A stretch of DNA of 64,000 nt, from assembly GCA_965246845.1 (NCBI GenBank), contig CBDFFR010000005.1, positions 620,001-684,000 of the forward strand. The letters are read 5' to 3'. The translations under genes were made by a program, and so were the position numbers. The notes under the pieces were generated by a model. That model was not told the DNA's origin. It did no database searches and saw nothing but the letters and a program-made list of their open reading frames with translations. Each line of letters starts with the position of its first letter. Within the stretch, counting starts at the first letter, position 1. Shown piece by piece: positions 34,479-42,349 of this stretch. This DNA comes from JBBRMW01 sp965246845. Its GTDB lineage: Bacteria > Chloroflexota > Anaerolineae > Aggregatilineales > UBA2796.

Positions 34479-35387
34479 CTAGTCGCCAGCCAGCGCCAAC
34501 TGCTTCTTTTGCTCACGACGGGCAGCGACGCGCGCCGCGATCCGCGCCAGACGCTTTTGGTGCGCGACGATGCGGATTTGTGCATCACGCGCTTCCTGAT
34601 AGGTCGGGTGCAGGTTTTCCACATCCCAATACTTGAGCAGGACGTCAATCACCTGCTCGAAGAACTGCTCCGGTCCATAAATGCCGCTCGAAGCCGCCCA
34701 GTCGGCGCGCTCCTGATAGCCCGGCGAACCACGCCCCGGCATCTCGAAACGCAGCATCACATCGGCAACCGTCCAAACCCAGTTCGGATCGACATCGATG
34801 TGCGCCTTGACCGCATCGCGATAGAACGCATAGTGCAGCGATTCGTCTTTCGCGAGGCGGCGCAGCACGCGCGCCAAACCTGGGTCTTCCTTATCTGCGT
34901 GCTGTGCGAGCAGCAAATAATAGACCTGCGTGGCGCGCTCCTGAATGGATGTGTAGACGAGCGCCTGCACTTCGTTCTCAAGTGTAGCAGTCAGCCCGAC
35001 GCGGATAATCTGCTTGCGCAGCTTGGCGCGTGCGCGCGGGTCGCCGTTGCCACCGAGCAGCAGGTACGATTCGAGCAGAACGGAGTGCTGGTCTTCTTCG
35101 GCTGTCCAGGTGTGGACGAAATCCTCCAGTACACTCCACGTCCCCTTGAAAATGCTGGAAAGGAACGTCGTGAACCAGGGCAGGTTGACTTCGGTAAAGA
35201 CAGCCAGTTCAACGGCGGAAAGCGTCGCCGGGGAGAGTTTCGGGATCAGGTCCTGATTGCTGCGCCATTCAGCCAGCGGCAGGAAATCCGAATACGCCCA
35301 GTCGACTTTATCGGCGCGTTCGCGGTGTTGGAGGTACATATCGCGGAGTTTCGGCTCCAGCGAGGGAATCAATTGCGGTCTCTGCAT
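34479..35387 (-). CDS. Acyl-ACP desaturase-like di-iron protein
   Basis: A 302-residue helical di-iron protein of the stearoyl-ACP desaturase family (FA_desaturase_2). The iron-ligand motifs are EVNLPWF, TAEEDQH (ExxH) near residue 95-100, ENEVQ and KDESLHYAFY (ExxH) near 180. It introduces a double bond into acyl chains bound to ACP, adjusting membrane fluidity; electron donors are unknown. The promoter carries two GTCGC…GCGAC boxes directly after the -10, suggesting repression by a fatty-acid or stress regulator. Confidence 0.88.
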   Translation of the reverse strand: MQRPQLIPSLEPKLRDMYLQHRERADKVDWAYSDFLPLAEWRSNQDLIPKLSPATLSAVELAVFTEVNLPWFTTFLSSIFKGTWSVLEDFVHTWTAEEDQHSVLLESYLLLGGNGDPRARAKLRKQIIRVGLTATLENEVQALVYTSIQERATQVYYLLLAQHADKEDPGLARVLRRLAKDESLHYAFYRDAVKAHIDVDPNWVWTVADVMLRFEMPGRGSPGYQERADWAASSGIYGPEQFFEQVIDVLLKYWDVENLHPTYQEARDAQIRIVAHQKRLARIAARVAARREQKKQLALAGD

Positions 35388-35405
35388 CGGATCATCCTTT
35401 TAAGT

Positions 35406-35449
35406 GTCGCGTTGCGACTGTGTATCGTGTCGCAGTGCGACTAATTATA
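35406..35449 (-). promoter_or_regulatory. Desaturase promoter with two operator boxes
   Basis: On the minus strand a TATAAT (35444-35449) is followed by two 13-base palindromes, GTCGCACTGCGAC (35429-35441) and GTCGCAACGCGAC (35406-35418), centres 23 bases apart. Both lie between the -10 and the start codon at 35387, where a bound dimer would block transcription. The layout resembles TetR-family operators of lipid genes; the regulator is not in the window. Confidence 0.6.
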
Positions 35450-35498
35450 ACAACCCCGGCAGGCGCGGAATTGTGCGATCAGTTTGATGAGAATGCGG

Positions 35499-36197
35499 TT
35501 AGAGCGTTAGCAAACGGTCGAACATCTGGCGCATCGTCGCTTCCGGGTAGGCTCCCGCCGACTGGCCGACGATCTTGTGATCCTTGACGAGCATCAGGGT
35601 CGGGATGCTTTCGATACGGAAATATTGCGAAAGCGCACGATTTTCATCCGTATTGACTTTCGCAATCACCAGCCGACCCGCATATTCGCCCGCCAGCTTG
35701 TCCAGCACGGGCGCGACCTTCTTGCACGGTCCACACCACGCCGCCCAGAAATCCACCACGACGGGCAAATCCGAGTTCACGACCAGTTCATCGAAGGTCG
35801 CTTCGGTGACGGTGATCGGCGTTTTGATTACCTTTATGATTTCCTGCTTCGGTTCGCTCGCAGGCGCGACCTTGAGCAGTTCTTCGACCATACCCTTGAT
35901 GTCGGTCCCCCAGGGCTTGCCCCGCCGCGCCAGCACGTCGCCATTCACCCAGGTGATGAGGACCGGGTTCTTCTCGACCTCAAAGCGTGCTGCCGTCGCA
36001 GGCGCGTAGCGGGTATCGACGCGCGCGAAGCGCAACCGCTCGTTATGCTCGGCGGCTGCTTTGTCGAATTCGGTACGGGCATCGCTGCGCAGCCCTTCGC
36101 CATTGGAGAGGAGCAGTACGACACCAGCGCCGCTGTTCAACAGGCCGTCAATGTCTGCATCGGTCACTTCCAATGGAGTCGCGGTTAGTGTGTTCAT
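35499..36197 (-). CDS. Tandem thioredoxin-fold protein
   Basis: A 232-residue protein with two thioredoxin folds. Residues 8-105 keep the fold (VVLLLSNGEG, RFARVDTRYAPATAARFEVEKNPVLI) but lack the CxxC. Residues 125-230 form an active thioredoxin with FWAAWCGPCKK, the cis-Pro in SIPTLM and the closing GAYPEATMRQ. The second domain should reduce disulfides; the first may bind substrate. The ATG at 36197 has GAGGA nine bases before it and is preferred to an ATG at 36212. It diverges from the metK riboswitch region. Confidence 0.88.
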   Translation of the reverse strand: MNTLTATPLEVTDADIDGLLNSGAGVVLLLSNGEGLRSDARTEFDKAAAEHNERLRFARVDTRYAPATAARFEVEKNPVLITWVNGDVLARRGKPWGTDIKGMVEELLKVAPASEPKQEIIKVIKTPITVTEATFDELVVNSDLPVVVDFWAAWCGPCKKVAPVLDKLAGEYAGRLVIAKVNTDENRALSQYFRIESIPTLMLVKDHKIVGQSAGAYPEATMRQMFDRLLTL

Positions 36198-36248
36198 ACA
36201 CGCTGTCCTCATAGAATCAGAGGCCAATTGTAGCGGTTTTTGGCGCGG

Positions 36249-36277
36249 TTGACAGCCCTTGTATGGAATGCTAAGAT
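36249..36277 (+). promoter_or_regulatory. metK promoter
   Basis: TTGACA (36249-36254), 17-base spacer, TAAGAT (36272-36277): a near-consensus vegetative promoter. Transcription would start near 36284, right before the riboswitch. Confidence 0.8.
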
Positions 36278-36292
36278 TGCGCCGCGACACTT

Positions 36293-36394
36293 CCTATCAC
36301 GAGTGGCGTAGGGAACGGTCCGACGACGCCACAGTAACCTCCATCGGGAAGGTACTAAGTCCGGCAGGCTCTGGCCGATAAGAGCAGTGAGAAC
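36293..36394 (+). promoter_or_regulatory. SAM-I/SAM-IV superfamily riboswitch
   Basis: The leader contains the conserved core of SAM-I-clan riboswitches: GAGTGGCG paired with CGCCAC (P2), AGTAACCTCC, then GGTACTAAGTCC and a CGGCAGGCTCTGGCCG stem. TCAC/GTGA could close the outer P1 helix. The order promoter–aptamer–terminator–metK supports SAM-dependent attenuation of SAM synthetase. The short P1 and extra 3' stem look more like the SAM-IV or I/IV variants than classic SAM-I. Exact subclass is uncertain. Confidence 0.75.
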
Positions 36395-36425
36395 GAATAC
36401 TCCTGTAATGCGCCTGCCCCAAATG

Positions 36426-36455
36426 CCCCGGCTGAACTCTGGTACGGGGTTTTTT
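36426..36455 (+). terminator. Riboswitch expression-platform terminator
   Basis: CCCCG and CGGGG enclose a 14-base loop and are followed by TTTTTT, 38 bases before the metK start. SAM binding to the aptamer would favour this hairpin. Confidence 0.75.
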
Positions 36456-36492
36456 GCTACCCATTCCAATCCACTTGAGGAGAGTTCGTTCC

Positions 36493-37710
36493 GTGTCCAA
36501 TAACAACATTACGTTCATGACCTCGCCGCAGTTCTTCTATTCCTCCGAATCGGTGACAGAAGGCCACCCGGATAAACTCTGCGACCAGATCAGCGACGCT
36601 ATTCTCGATGCTATCCTGAAAGATGACCCGATGGCGCGCGTCGCCTGCGAGGTTGCAGCGACAACCGGATTGATCATCGTCATCGGCGAGATCACGACTA
36701 GCACCTATGTCGAAATTGCGAAAATCGCGCGCGAAACCGCCAGAGAAGTCGGGTATACCAACGCCGAATACGGACTGGATTACGCGAGTTGCGGTGTCAT
36801 GGTTGCCGTCGGGCAGCAATCGGGCGACATCGCGCAGGGCGTCAATAAGGCGCTCGAAGTGCGGCAGCTCTCGCATGACGAGATCGACCAGATCGGCGCG
36901 GGCGATCAGGGGATGGTTTTCGGCTTCGCGTGCAACGAAACGCCCGAACTGATGCCGCTCACGATCTCACTGGCGCATGGCCTCACGCGCCGCCTCGCGT
37001 ATGAACGCAAACACACCGATGTGCTGAAATGGCTGCGTCCCGATGGCAAGAGCCAGGTCACGGTCGAATATGCCTATGGCAAGCCGAAGCGCGTGGATAC
37101 GGTCCTCGTCAGCACGCAGCACGATCCGTCGATTTCGCAGGAAGATATTCGCACGGCGGTGATCGAGCAAATTATCAAGCCCGTCATCCCGGCGCATTTG
37201 CTGGATGAGCGCACCAAATATTTCGTGAACCCGACCGGGCGCTTCGTGATTGGTGGACCACACGGCGACTCCGGCCTGACCGGGCGCAAGATTATCGTCG
37301 ATACATCGGGCGGCGTGTTCCGGCACGGCGGTGGCGCGTTCAGCGGCAAGGACCCGACGAAGGTGGACCGCTCCGGCGCGTACATGGCGCGTTACGCGGC
37401 CAAGAACATCGTCGCGGCGGGGCTGGCCGAGCGCGTGGAGTTGCAGGTGAGCTATGCAATTGGTGTGGCGCATCCGCTCTCGCTCGCGGTAGAAACCTTC
37501 GGCACAAACCGGATTGACAACGCGAAAATCGAGGAACTGGTCCGCAAACACTTCGATTTCCGTCCGGCGGCGATTATTCAAAATCTCGATCTGCGCAAGC
37601 CGCAATATCGCGAAACCGCGCGCTACGGTCACTTCGGGCGTGAGGATTTGAACGTCGCGTGGGAGAAGACCGACAAAGCAGAAGCGTTGCGCGCGGAAGC
37701 GGGAGTGTAG
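36493..37710 (+). CDS. metK: S-adenosylmethionine synthetase
   Basis: Makes SAM from methionine and ATP. The 405-residue protein has the signature FYSSESVTEGHPDKLCDQ at the start, GAGDQGMVFGFA near 135 and GGPHGDSGLTGRKIIVDT with the P-loop-like GGGAFSGKDPTKVDRSG. GTG at 36493 is chosen because GAGGAG lies ten bases before it; the in-frame ATG at 36517 has no ribosome site. Expression is probably set by the SAM riboswitch and terminator upstream. With mtnP it represents the SAM cycle. Confidence 0.97.
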   Translation: MSNNNITFMTSPQFFYSSESVTEGHPDKLCDQISDAILDAILKDDPMARVACEVAATTGLIIVIGEITTSTYVEIAKIARETAREVGYTNAEYGLDYASCGVMVAVGQQSGDIAQGVNKALEVRQLSHDEIDQIGAGDQGMVFGFACNETPELMPLTISLAHGLTRRLAYERKHTDVLKWLRPDGKSQVTVEYAYGKPKRVDTVLVSTQHDPSISQEDIRTAVIEQIIKPVIPAHLLDERTKYFVNPTGRFVIGGPHGDSGLTGRKIIVDTSGGVFRHGGGAFSGKDPTKVDRSGAYMARYAAKNIVAAGLAERVELQVSYAIGVAHPLSLAVETFGTNRIDNAKIEELVRKHFDFRPAAIIQNLDLRKPQYRETARYGHFGREDLNVAWEKTDKAEALRAEAGV

Positions 37711-37846
37711 GTATAAGGCGTAAGGTATAAGGTATAAGCAGGAAATAAGCCGAAGGTGAAAGGAATAAGGTTCAGGCGAGACAGGGATTCCAATCCCCGT
37801 TCCGGTATCGCCTTATACCTTACACCTTATACCTTATACCTCACCA
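37709..37846. repeat. Inverted arrays of a GGTATAAGG repeat
   Basis: Immediately after metK, 37711-37740 holds three or four copies of GGTATAAGG or GCGTAAGG. At 37808-37845 the reverse complement (CCTTATACC and CCTTACACC) recurs about four times, so the two arrays face each other across 70 bases. The right array is translated as the Leu/Tyr/Thr-rich start of the next open frame. This family is distinct from the GTAGGGGCGGAC repeats. Confidence 0.7.
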
Positions 37847-38610
37847 AACGCCTCATCCTGAGCGCCCTTCTGATCGCCGCGACGGGCGCTTTTTTCTATG
37901 ACTGGCGCAAAGCGCACCCGCGCGATATTGCGCTCGTGCGGCTGGAAAATGAAAAGCTGTTTCTAGTCGGCATTGATCCGAGCTACCCACCATTCGCGAT
38001 CATTCAAAATGATCTGATCGTCGGGCTGGATGCCGACCTCGCGCGCGAAATCGGGCGGCGGCTCGGCGCGACGAACACCGCGTTTCGCGTGCTGGGCTAC
38101 GATGGACTATACGACGCGCTCCGTGTCGGTGAAGCTGATGCGCTCATCTCTGCGGTTCGATTCGACCCGGCGCGGCTCGGCGATACGCGCTATAGCACAG
38201 CCTATTTCGATAGCGGTCCCGTGATCGTTTCGCGCGCGGGGTACGCCGATATGCGCGCACTGGAAGGCAAACGGGTCGCCATCGAACCCGGTACGCACGG
38301 CGATGAAACCGTGCGGCTGTGGCAACGGCGGCTACATCAATTGGAGCGCGCGGCCTATGAGAGTTCCATGCTCGCGCTTGATGCGCTGCGCACTGGCGAA
38401 ACCGATACCGCACTCGTGGATCGGCTCACCGCGCAAGCGTACCTCAAGCAGAACCCCGATTTTGTCATCACCGCGCAATCGCCTAACCCGGACCCGGTGG
38501 TGATCGCGACGCGCAGCAGCAGCGGCGAATTGCTCAAACGCATCAATACCGTTCTCGATGCGATGCGCGCCGATGGAACGATTGCTACGCTGCTCGCCCG
38601 CTGGACTTGA
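37756..38610 (+). CDS. Family 3 solute-binding protein, orphan
   Basis: A periplasmic-type amino-acid binding protein (SBP_bac_3). One hydrophobic helix (residues 32-47 of the open frame) precedes LFLVGIDPSYPPFA, LDADLAREIGRRLG, GLYDALRVGEADALIS and LEGKRVAIEPGT, all typical. No permease or ATPase genes are adjacent. The only start before the membrane segment is a GTG at 37756, and the first 30 codons lie in the repeat arrays, so the true N-terminus is uncertain. A non-standard start within the repeat or a signal sequence altered by repeat insertion are both possible. Confidence 0.75.
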   Translation: MKGIRFRRDRDSNPRSGIALYLTPYTLYLTKRLILSALLIAATGAFFYDWRKAHPRDIALVRLENEKLFLVGIDPSYPPFAIIQNDLIVGLDADLAREIGRRLGATNTAFRVLGYDGLYDALRVGEADALISAVRFDPARLGDTRYSTAYFDSGPVIVSRAGYADMRALEGKRVAIEPGTHGDETVRLWQRRLHQLERAAYESSMLALDALRTGETDTALVDRLTAQAYLKQNPDFVITAQSPNPDPVVIATRSSSGELLKRINTVLDAMRADGTIATLLARWT

Positions 38611-38761
38611 TGAGCCGATCCGTGCTGTATGTCATTGCTGGCTCATGATTCGCACATCCGACATTCGATAGCCCTGCGAAGCGTCTTCGCAAGTTCTTCA
38701 AAAGTGTGTCGTAAAACTAGCGATGTAAAGCGAAGTCAATCAAGCGAAGGAAGTAAACACT

Positions 38762-39661
38762 GTGAAGAAGAAGTTCAGCATCGCGTTTTGCACGCTGCTC
38801 CTCGCGAGCGCACTCACCGTCGGCGCGGCCTCCGCGCAGAGCGAAGACCCGACTACCGACCAGCGTGGCGGCGTTGGTCCCGGTATGGGATTTGTGACGG
38901 CATGCAGCACCACCAACAGCACCGACATCGTGGCGAAGGCGCTTGGCATCAACAGCACCGAGCTGCGCGTAGCGCTCGTCAGCGGTCAGACCGTCGAAAC
39001 ACTGGCGACCACCAAGAATGTTACCCTGCAAACCATCTCCGACGCGCTCACGGCTGCCAATAAAGCCGACCTCGATCAGGCGCTCAAGGACGGCTTGCTG
39101 ACGCAGGCGCAGTACGACGCGATCATCACGCGCAGCGCCAACCGCACCGCTCCGGCGGCTGTCGGGACGCCTTCCGCAAGCGCGACCGCACAGGCAGACG
39201 GTAAGAAGGACGGCGGGCGTGGTTTCCACATCCGCGTCGCGGAATTCAACGTCGTCTTCCCGGAGACGGTCGCGGCGAAGGCGCTGAATATCTCGTGCGC
39301 CGATCTCGTGAAGGCATTGCAGAGCGGCCAGAGCATTGCGCAGGTCGCGACCTCGAAGAACGCCACCGCGCAGACGGTGATCGATGCGCTGACGGCGGCC
39401 TATAAGGACGCTTCCGCGCAGGATGTCAAGGAAGGCTTGATCACGCAGGCGCAGGCGACGGCGCGTGACGTGCGCCGCGTCGAACAGATCACGAATCTCG
39501 TCAACAACGTGCGTCCGCAGGGTCCGGTGGGCGGTCCGAAGGATGGCGGTCCGCGTGGCAATGGTCAGCCCAACCCCGGTCAGCCGGGTAACGGTCGCGG
39601 TCCCGGCCAGAAGGGTCAGCCCGGCGCACAGCCGACTATGCAGGCAACACCCGCCAAATAA
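38762..39661 (+). CDS. Secreted protein with duplicated helical modules
   Basis: A 299-residue exported protein: signal peptide (1-25, AASAQ), then two copies of a module of about 65 residues. The first runs AKALGINSTELRVALVSGQT … ADLDQALKDGLLTQAQYDAI (56-120). The second runs AKALNISCADLVKALQSGQS … AQDVKEGLITQAQA (about 172-235). A Gly/Pro/Gln-rich tail of 60 residues closes it. Similar modules occur in secreted actinobacterial and Chloroflexota proteins of unknown role. GTG start with AAGGAAG before it; own terminator downstream. Confidence 0.75.
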   Translation: MKKKFSIAFCTLLLASALTVGAASAQSEDPTTDQRGGVGPGMGFVTACSTTNSTDIVAKALGINSTELRVALVSGQTVETLATTKNVTLQTISDALTAANKADLDQALKDGLLTQAQYDAIITRSANRTAPAAVGTPSASATAQADGKKDGGRGFHIRVAEFNVVFPETVAAKALNISCADLVKALQSGQSIAQVATSKNATAQTVIDALTAAYKDASAQDVKEGLITQAQATARDVRRVEQITNLVNNVRPQGPVGGPKDGGPRGNGQPNPGQPGNGRGPGQKGQPGAQPTMQATPAK

Positions 39662-39687
39662 TCGTCGTTCGTAATCCCCTTTTCACG

Positions 39688-39714
39688 GAGCCGGACAACT
39701 TGTCCGGCTCTTTT
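39688..39714 (+). terminator. Intrinsic terminator
   Basis: A 10-bp perfect stem (GAGCCGGACA/TGTCCGGCTC) with a three-base loop and TTTT, 27 bases after the stop at 39661. Confidence 0.85.
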
Positions 39715-39742
39715 CATTTACAAACTGAATTCAATAGGTGCG

Positions 39743-40906
39743 CTATCGGCGCGCAATCATCGCGTCGAATTTGGCGCTCATCACCGCCGCGTAACGCTCC
39801 ACGCTCAGAGCTTCGACCGCGTGCCGCCGCCCTGCCGCGCCCATCGCTGTACGCAAGGCAGGGTCGCGCAGCAGCCGGATAATCGGAACTGCGAGCGCTG
39901 CGCCATCGTGCGGCGGGACGAGATAGCCCGTCATACCATCGCGGATCGTCTCCGAAGGACCGCCGACCCGCGTGCTGACCATCGGGCGCGCCATCGCCAT
40001 CGCTTCCATCGCGGTCATCGAAAGCGACTCGTAATAGGAACTGCATACCATCACATCCGCCGCCGCAATCACATCCCGCACATCAGGATAGAAGCCGAGG
40101 TAGGTCAGGCGGTCGCGCAGGCGAGGGTCATCCTGTGCGGCCTTGAGAATGCTTGCTTTATACGCCTCATCCTTCGGGACCTTGAACGACCCGACGTTAT
40201 CCCCCGCCGCGACGAAGCGCGCATCCGGTATCGCATCCAGCACATGCCGCGCGGCGTCCTGAAAAACTTCATGCCCCTTGTTGAATTGAAAGCGCCCGAC
40301 GAGCGCGACCAGCGGCGTTTGCGCATCGATACCGAGCTGCGCCCGCACGCGCATTCCATCGACACCGGGCGCGTCCGGTGCGAAATGCTGCACGTCGATA
40401 CCGGGAATTTGCACGTCGATAGAGGCCGGGTCGAGCTTCGGCGGGGAGCCGAGCAGCTTTTCGCGCACCGCCGCCGTGATCGCGACGCGTTCCGCGATCC
40501 GCTGTTCAAAGAAGCCGCGCTGCCAGCGCCGGATCGGGAACCACCAGCCCATGATGTTCCATAGGACCGGGATGCGCAGCCGTTCGGCGGCGGGGACGAT
40601 GAACGGGAGCGTGTGGTAATCGCTCATGATCGCGTGGATGTCGTGAGCGCGCAGATAGCTTTCGAGGCTACGGGTAATCGGCAGGTGTTCCCACAGGCGC
40701 GGCACAAAAAGCGTACTCGCCCCGCGATAGGGGATTGCCGCCACCTCGACGCCGAGCGCCACCGCTGCTTCCGGGAATTTGCCGGGGCGCGGCGTGACGA
40801 GGTGCAGGCGGTAGCGTTCGCGGTCCAGCGCGCCCATGAGCGCAAGCTGGAGCGTTTCGCCGCCGCCGATCCCGGTGTAGGTGGTGATGAAGAGGATATT
40901 ATGCAT
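39743..40906 (-). CDS. Glycosyltransferase family 4 protein
   Basis: A 387-residue GT-B enzyme: N-terminal TYTGIGGGETLQLALM acceptor loop, LWNIMGWW segment, LVALVGRFQFNKGHEVF phosphate-binding motif and the donor-binding CSSYYESLSMTAMEAMA with its ExxxxxxxE Glu pair. VGGPSETI follows. It has no glycan genes next to it and faces away from murC. Substrate unknown. Confidence 0.87.
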   Translation of the reverse strand: MHNILFITTYTGIGGGETLQLALMGALDRERYRLHLVTPRPGKFPEAAVALGVEVAAIPYRGASTLFVPRLWEHLPITRSLESYLRAHDIHAIMSDYHTLPFIVPAAERLRIPVLWNIMGWWFPIRRWQRGFFEQRIAERVAITAAVREKLLGSPPKLDPASIDVQIPGIDVQHFAPDAPGVDGMRVRAQLGIDAQTPLVALVGRFQFNKGHEVFQDAARHVLDAIPDARFVAAGDNVGSFKVPKDEAYKASILKAAQDDPRLRDRLTYLGFYPDVRDVIAAADVMVCSSYYESLSMTAMEAMAMARPMVSTRVGGPSETIRDGMTGYLVPPHDGAALAVPIIRLLRDPALRTAMGAAGRRHAVEALSVERYAAVMSAKFDAMIARR

Positions 40907-41002
40907 GAAGGGTGCTTGTTGAATATGCGGGGATTATACGCCCTCGCATTCGCTGCGCGCGTTTGCTAAACTCGGTTCGTCAACACTTGCTGAACACCGC
41001 AC

Positions 41003-42349
41003 ATGATCGTCTTCCCTCCCCCACCTGCGCATATTCACATCCCCGGCATCGGCGGCGCGGGCATGTCCGCGATTGCACGTGTGCTGCTCGGACGCGGCTA
41101 CGCCGTATCGGGGTCGGACAGGCAGAAGAACGCGCTCACGGCGGCGCTGGAACGCGATGGCGCGACCATTTATGAAGACCATGCGGCGGCGAATATCGAA
41201 GGTGCGGCGTTGCTCCTGATCTCATCCGCAATTCAGCCGGAGAACCCGGAAATAGCGGCGGCACAGGCGGCGAACATCCCGATTATGAAGCGGCGCGATG
41301 CGCTGGGTCCGCTCACCGAAGGCTACGACGTGATTGCGGTCGCGGGGACGCACGGCAAGACGACCACGACCGCGCTGATTACGCACCTGCTCACCGTAAC
41401 CGGACACGATCCCTCGTATATTGTTGGCGGGACGCTGCTCAACACGGGCGCAAATGCGGGCGTCGGTAAAAGCAACTGGTTTGTGATCGAAGCCGACGAG
41501 TATGACCTGATGTTCATGGGTTTGAAGCCGAAAATCGCGGTGCTGACGAACATCGAACACGACCACCCGGATATGTTCCCGACCTTTGCGGATGTGGTCG
41601 GCGCGTTTCGTGGTTTCGTCGGCAACTTGCGCGCGGATGGCATCCTCGTCGGCTGTCAGGAGAGCGAACCCGTCCTGAAACTGCTAGGCGAAGCGCGAGC
41701 AAAACAGCGGCTGATCGTGCCATATGGCGGGGACGCGGCGGGGCGCTACCTCGCCGATTTAATGGTCGGCTATGGTGCGCTGCCGCCGACGCTGGTGGGC
41801 TATCACAATCTGCTGAATGGTTTCGCCGCCGCGCTCGTGACGGCGCTCGTGCATCAATCGAAGGACCGCATCGGCGCGGGGCTGGCGAGCTTTCGCGGCG
41901 TAGCGCGGCGTATGGAACTGCTCGGTATGGCGGCCAGTGGCGCACAGATTTTCAGCGATTACGGCCACCATCCGACGGCGCTGCGCGCAACGTTGCAGGG
42001 CGCACGGTCCCGCTTCGGGGATGCAAAAGTATGGGCAGTCTGGCAGCCGCACACCTACAGCCGGACGCACCTGCTCGCGGAGGACTTCGCGCGCTCGTTC
42101 AAGGACGCCGACCACGCGCTCATCACCGATATTTACGCCTCGCGCGAGGAGCCTGTACCGGGTCCCGGTCCCGCCGAGATCGCGGCGATGGCGAGCCGTC
42201 ATGGACACCCTGACGCGCGGCCGTCCGGCGACCTGACGGCGACTGCGCGACTATTGAAAAATGAAGCACAGCCCGGCGATGTGATCATCATTTTCAGCGC
42301 GGGCGACGCGCCGAAGATTGGCGAGATGTTGTTGCGGGGTGGGGTGTAG
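41003..42349 (+). CDS. murC: UDP-N-acetylmuramate–L-alanine ligase
   Basis: Adds L-Ala to UDP-MurNAc in the cytosol, the first peptide step of peptidoglycan synthesis. The 448-residue protein has the IPGIGGAGMSAIA dinucleotide-like start, the ATP loop AGTHGKTTTTAL, the EADEYD metal site, the TNIEHDHPD block and the C-terminal DYGHHPTALRATL and WQPHTYSRT motifs. It overlaps murB by one base. Its presence shows the organism makes muropeptide precursors, relevant to the odd PBP at 9.5 kb. Confidence 0.96.
   Translation: MIVFPPPPAHIHIPGIGGAGMSAIARVLLGRGYAVSGSDRQKNALTAALERDGATIYEDHAAANIEGAALLLISSAIQPENPEIAAAQAANIPIMKRRDALGPLTEGYDVIAVAGTHGKTTTTALITHLLTVTGHDPSYIVGGTLLNTGANAGVGKSNWFVIEADEYDLMFMGLKPKIAVLTNIEHDHPDMFPTFADVVGAFRGFVGNLRADGILVGCQESEPVLKLLGEARAKQRLIVPYGGDAAGRYLADLMVGYGALPPTLVGYHNLLNGFAAALVTALVHQSKDRIGAGLASFRGVARRMELLGMAASGAQIFSDYGHHPTALRATLQGARSRFGDAKVWAVWQPHTYSRTHLLAEDFARSFKDADHALITDIYASREEPVPGPGPAEIAAMASRHGHPDARPSGDLTATARLLKNEAQPGDVIIIFSAGDAPKIGEMLLRGGV

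Noticed and set aside
37775..37807. tRNA-like 3' fragment (GGGGATTGGAATCCC on the minus strand)
   Set aside because: The T-loop lacks TTCGA and no acceptor, D or anticodon arm can be built around it.
37711..37846. CRISPR array
   Set aside because: The repeat units are about 9 bases and adjoin without unique spacers; no cas gene is in the window.
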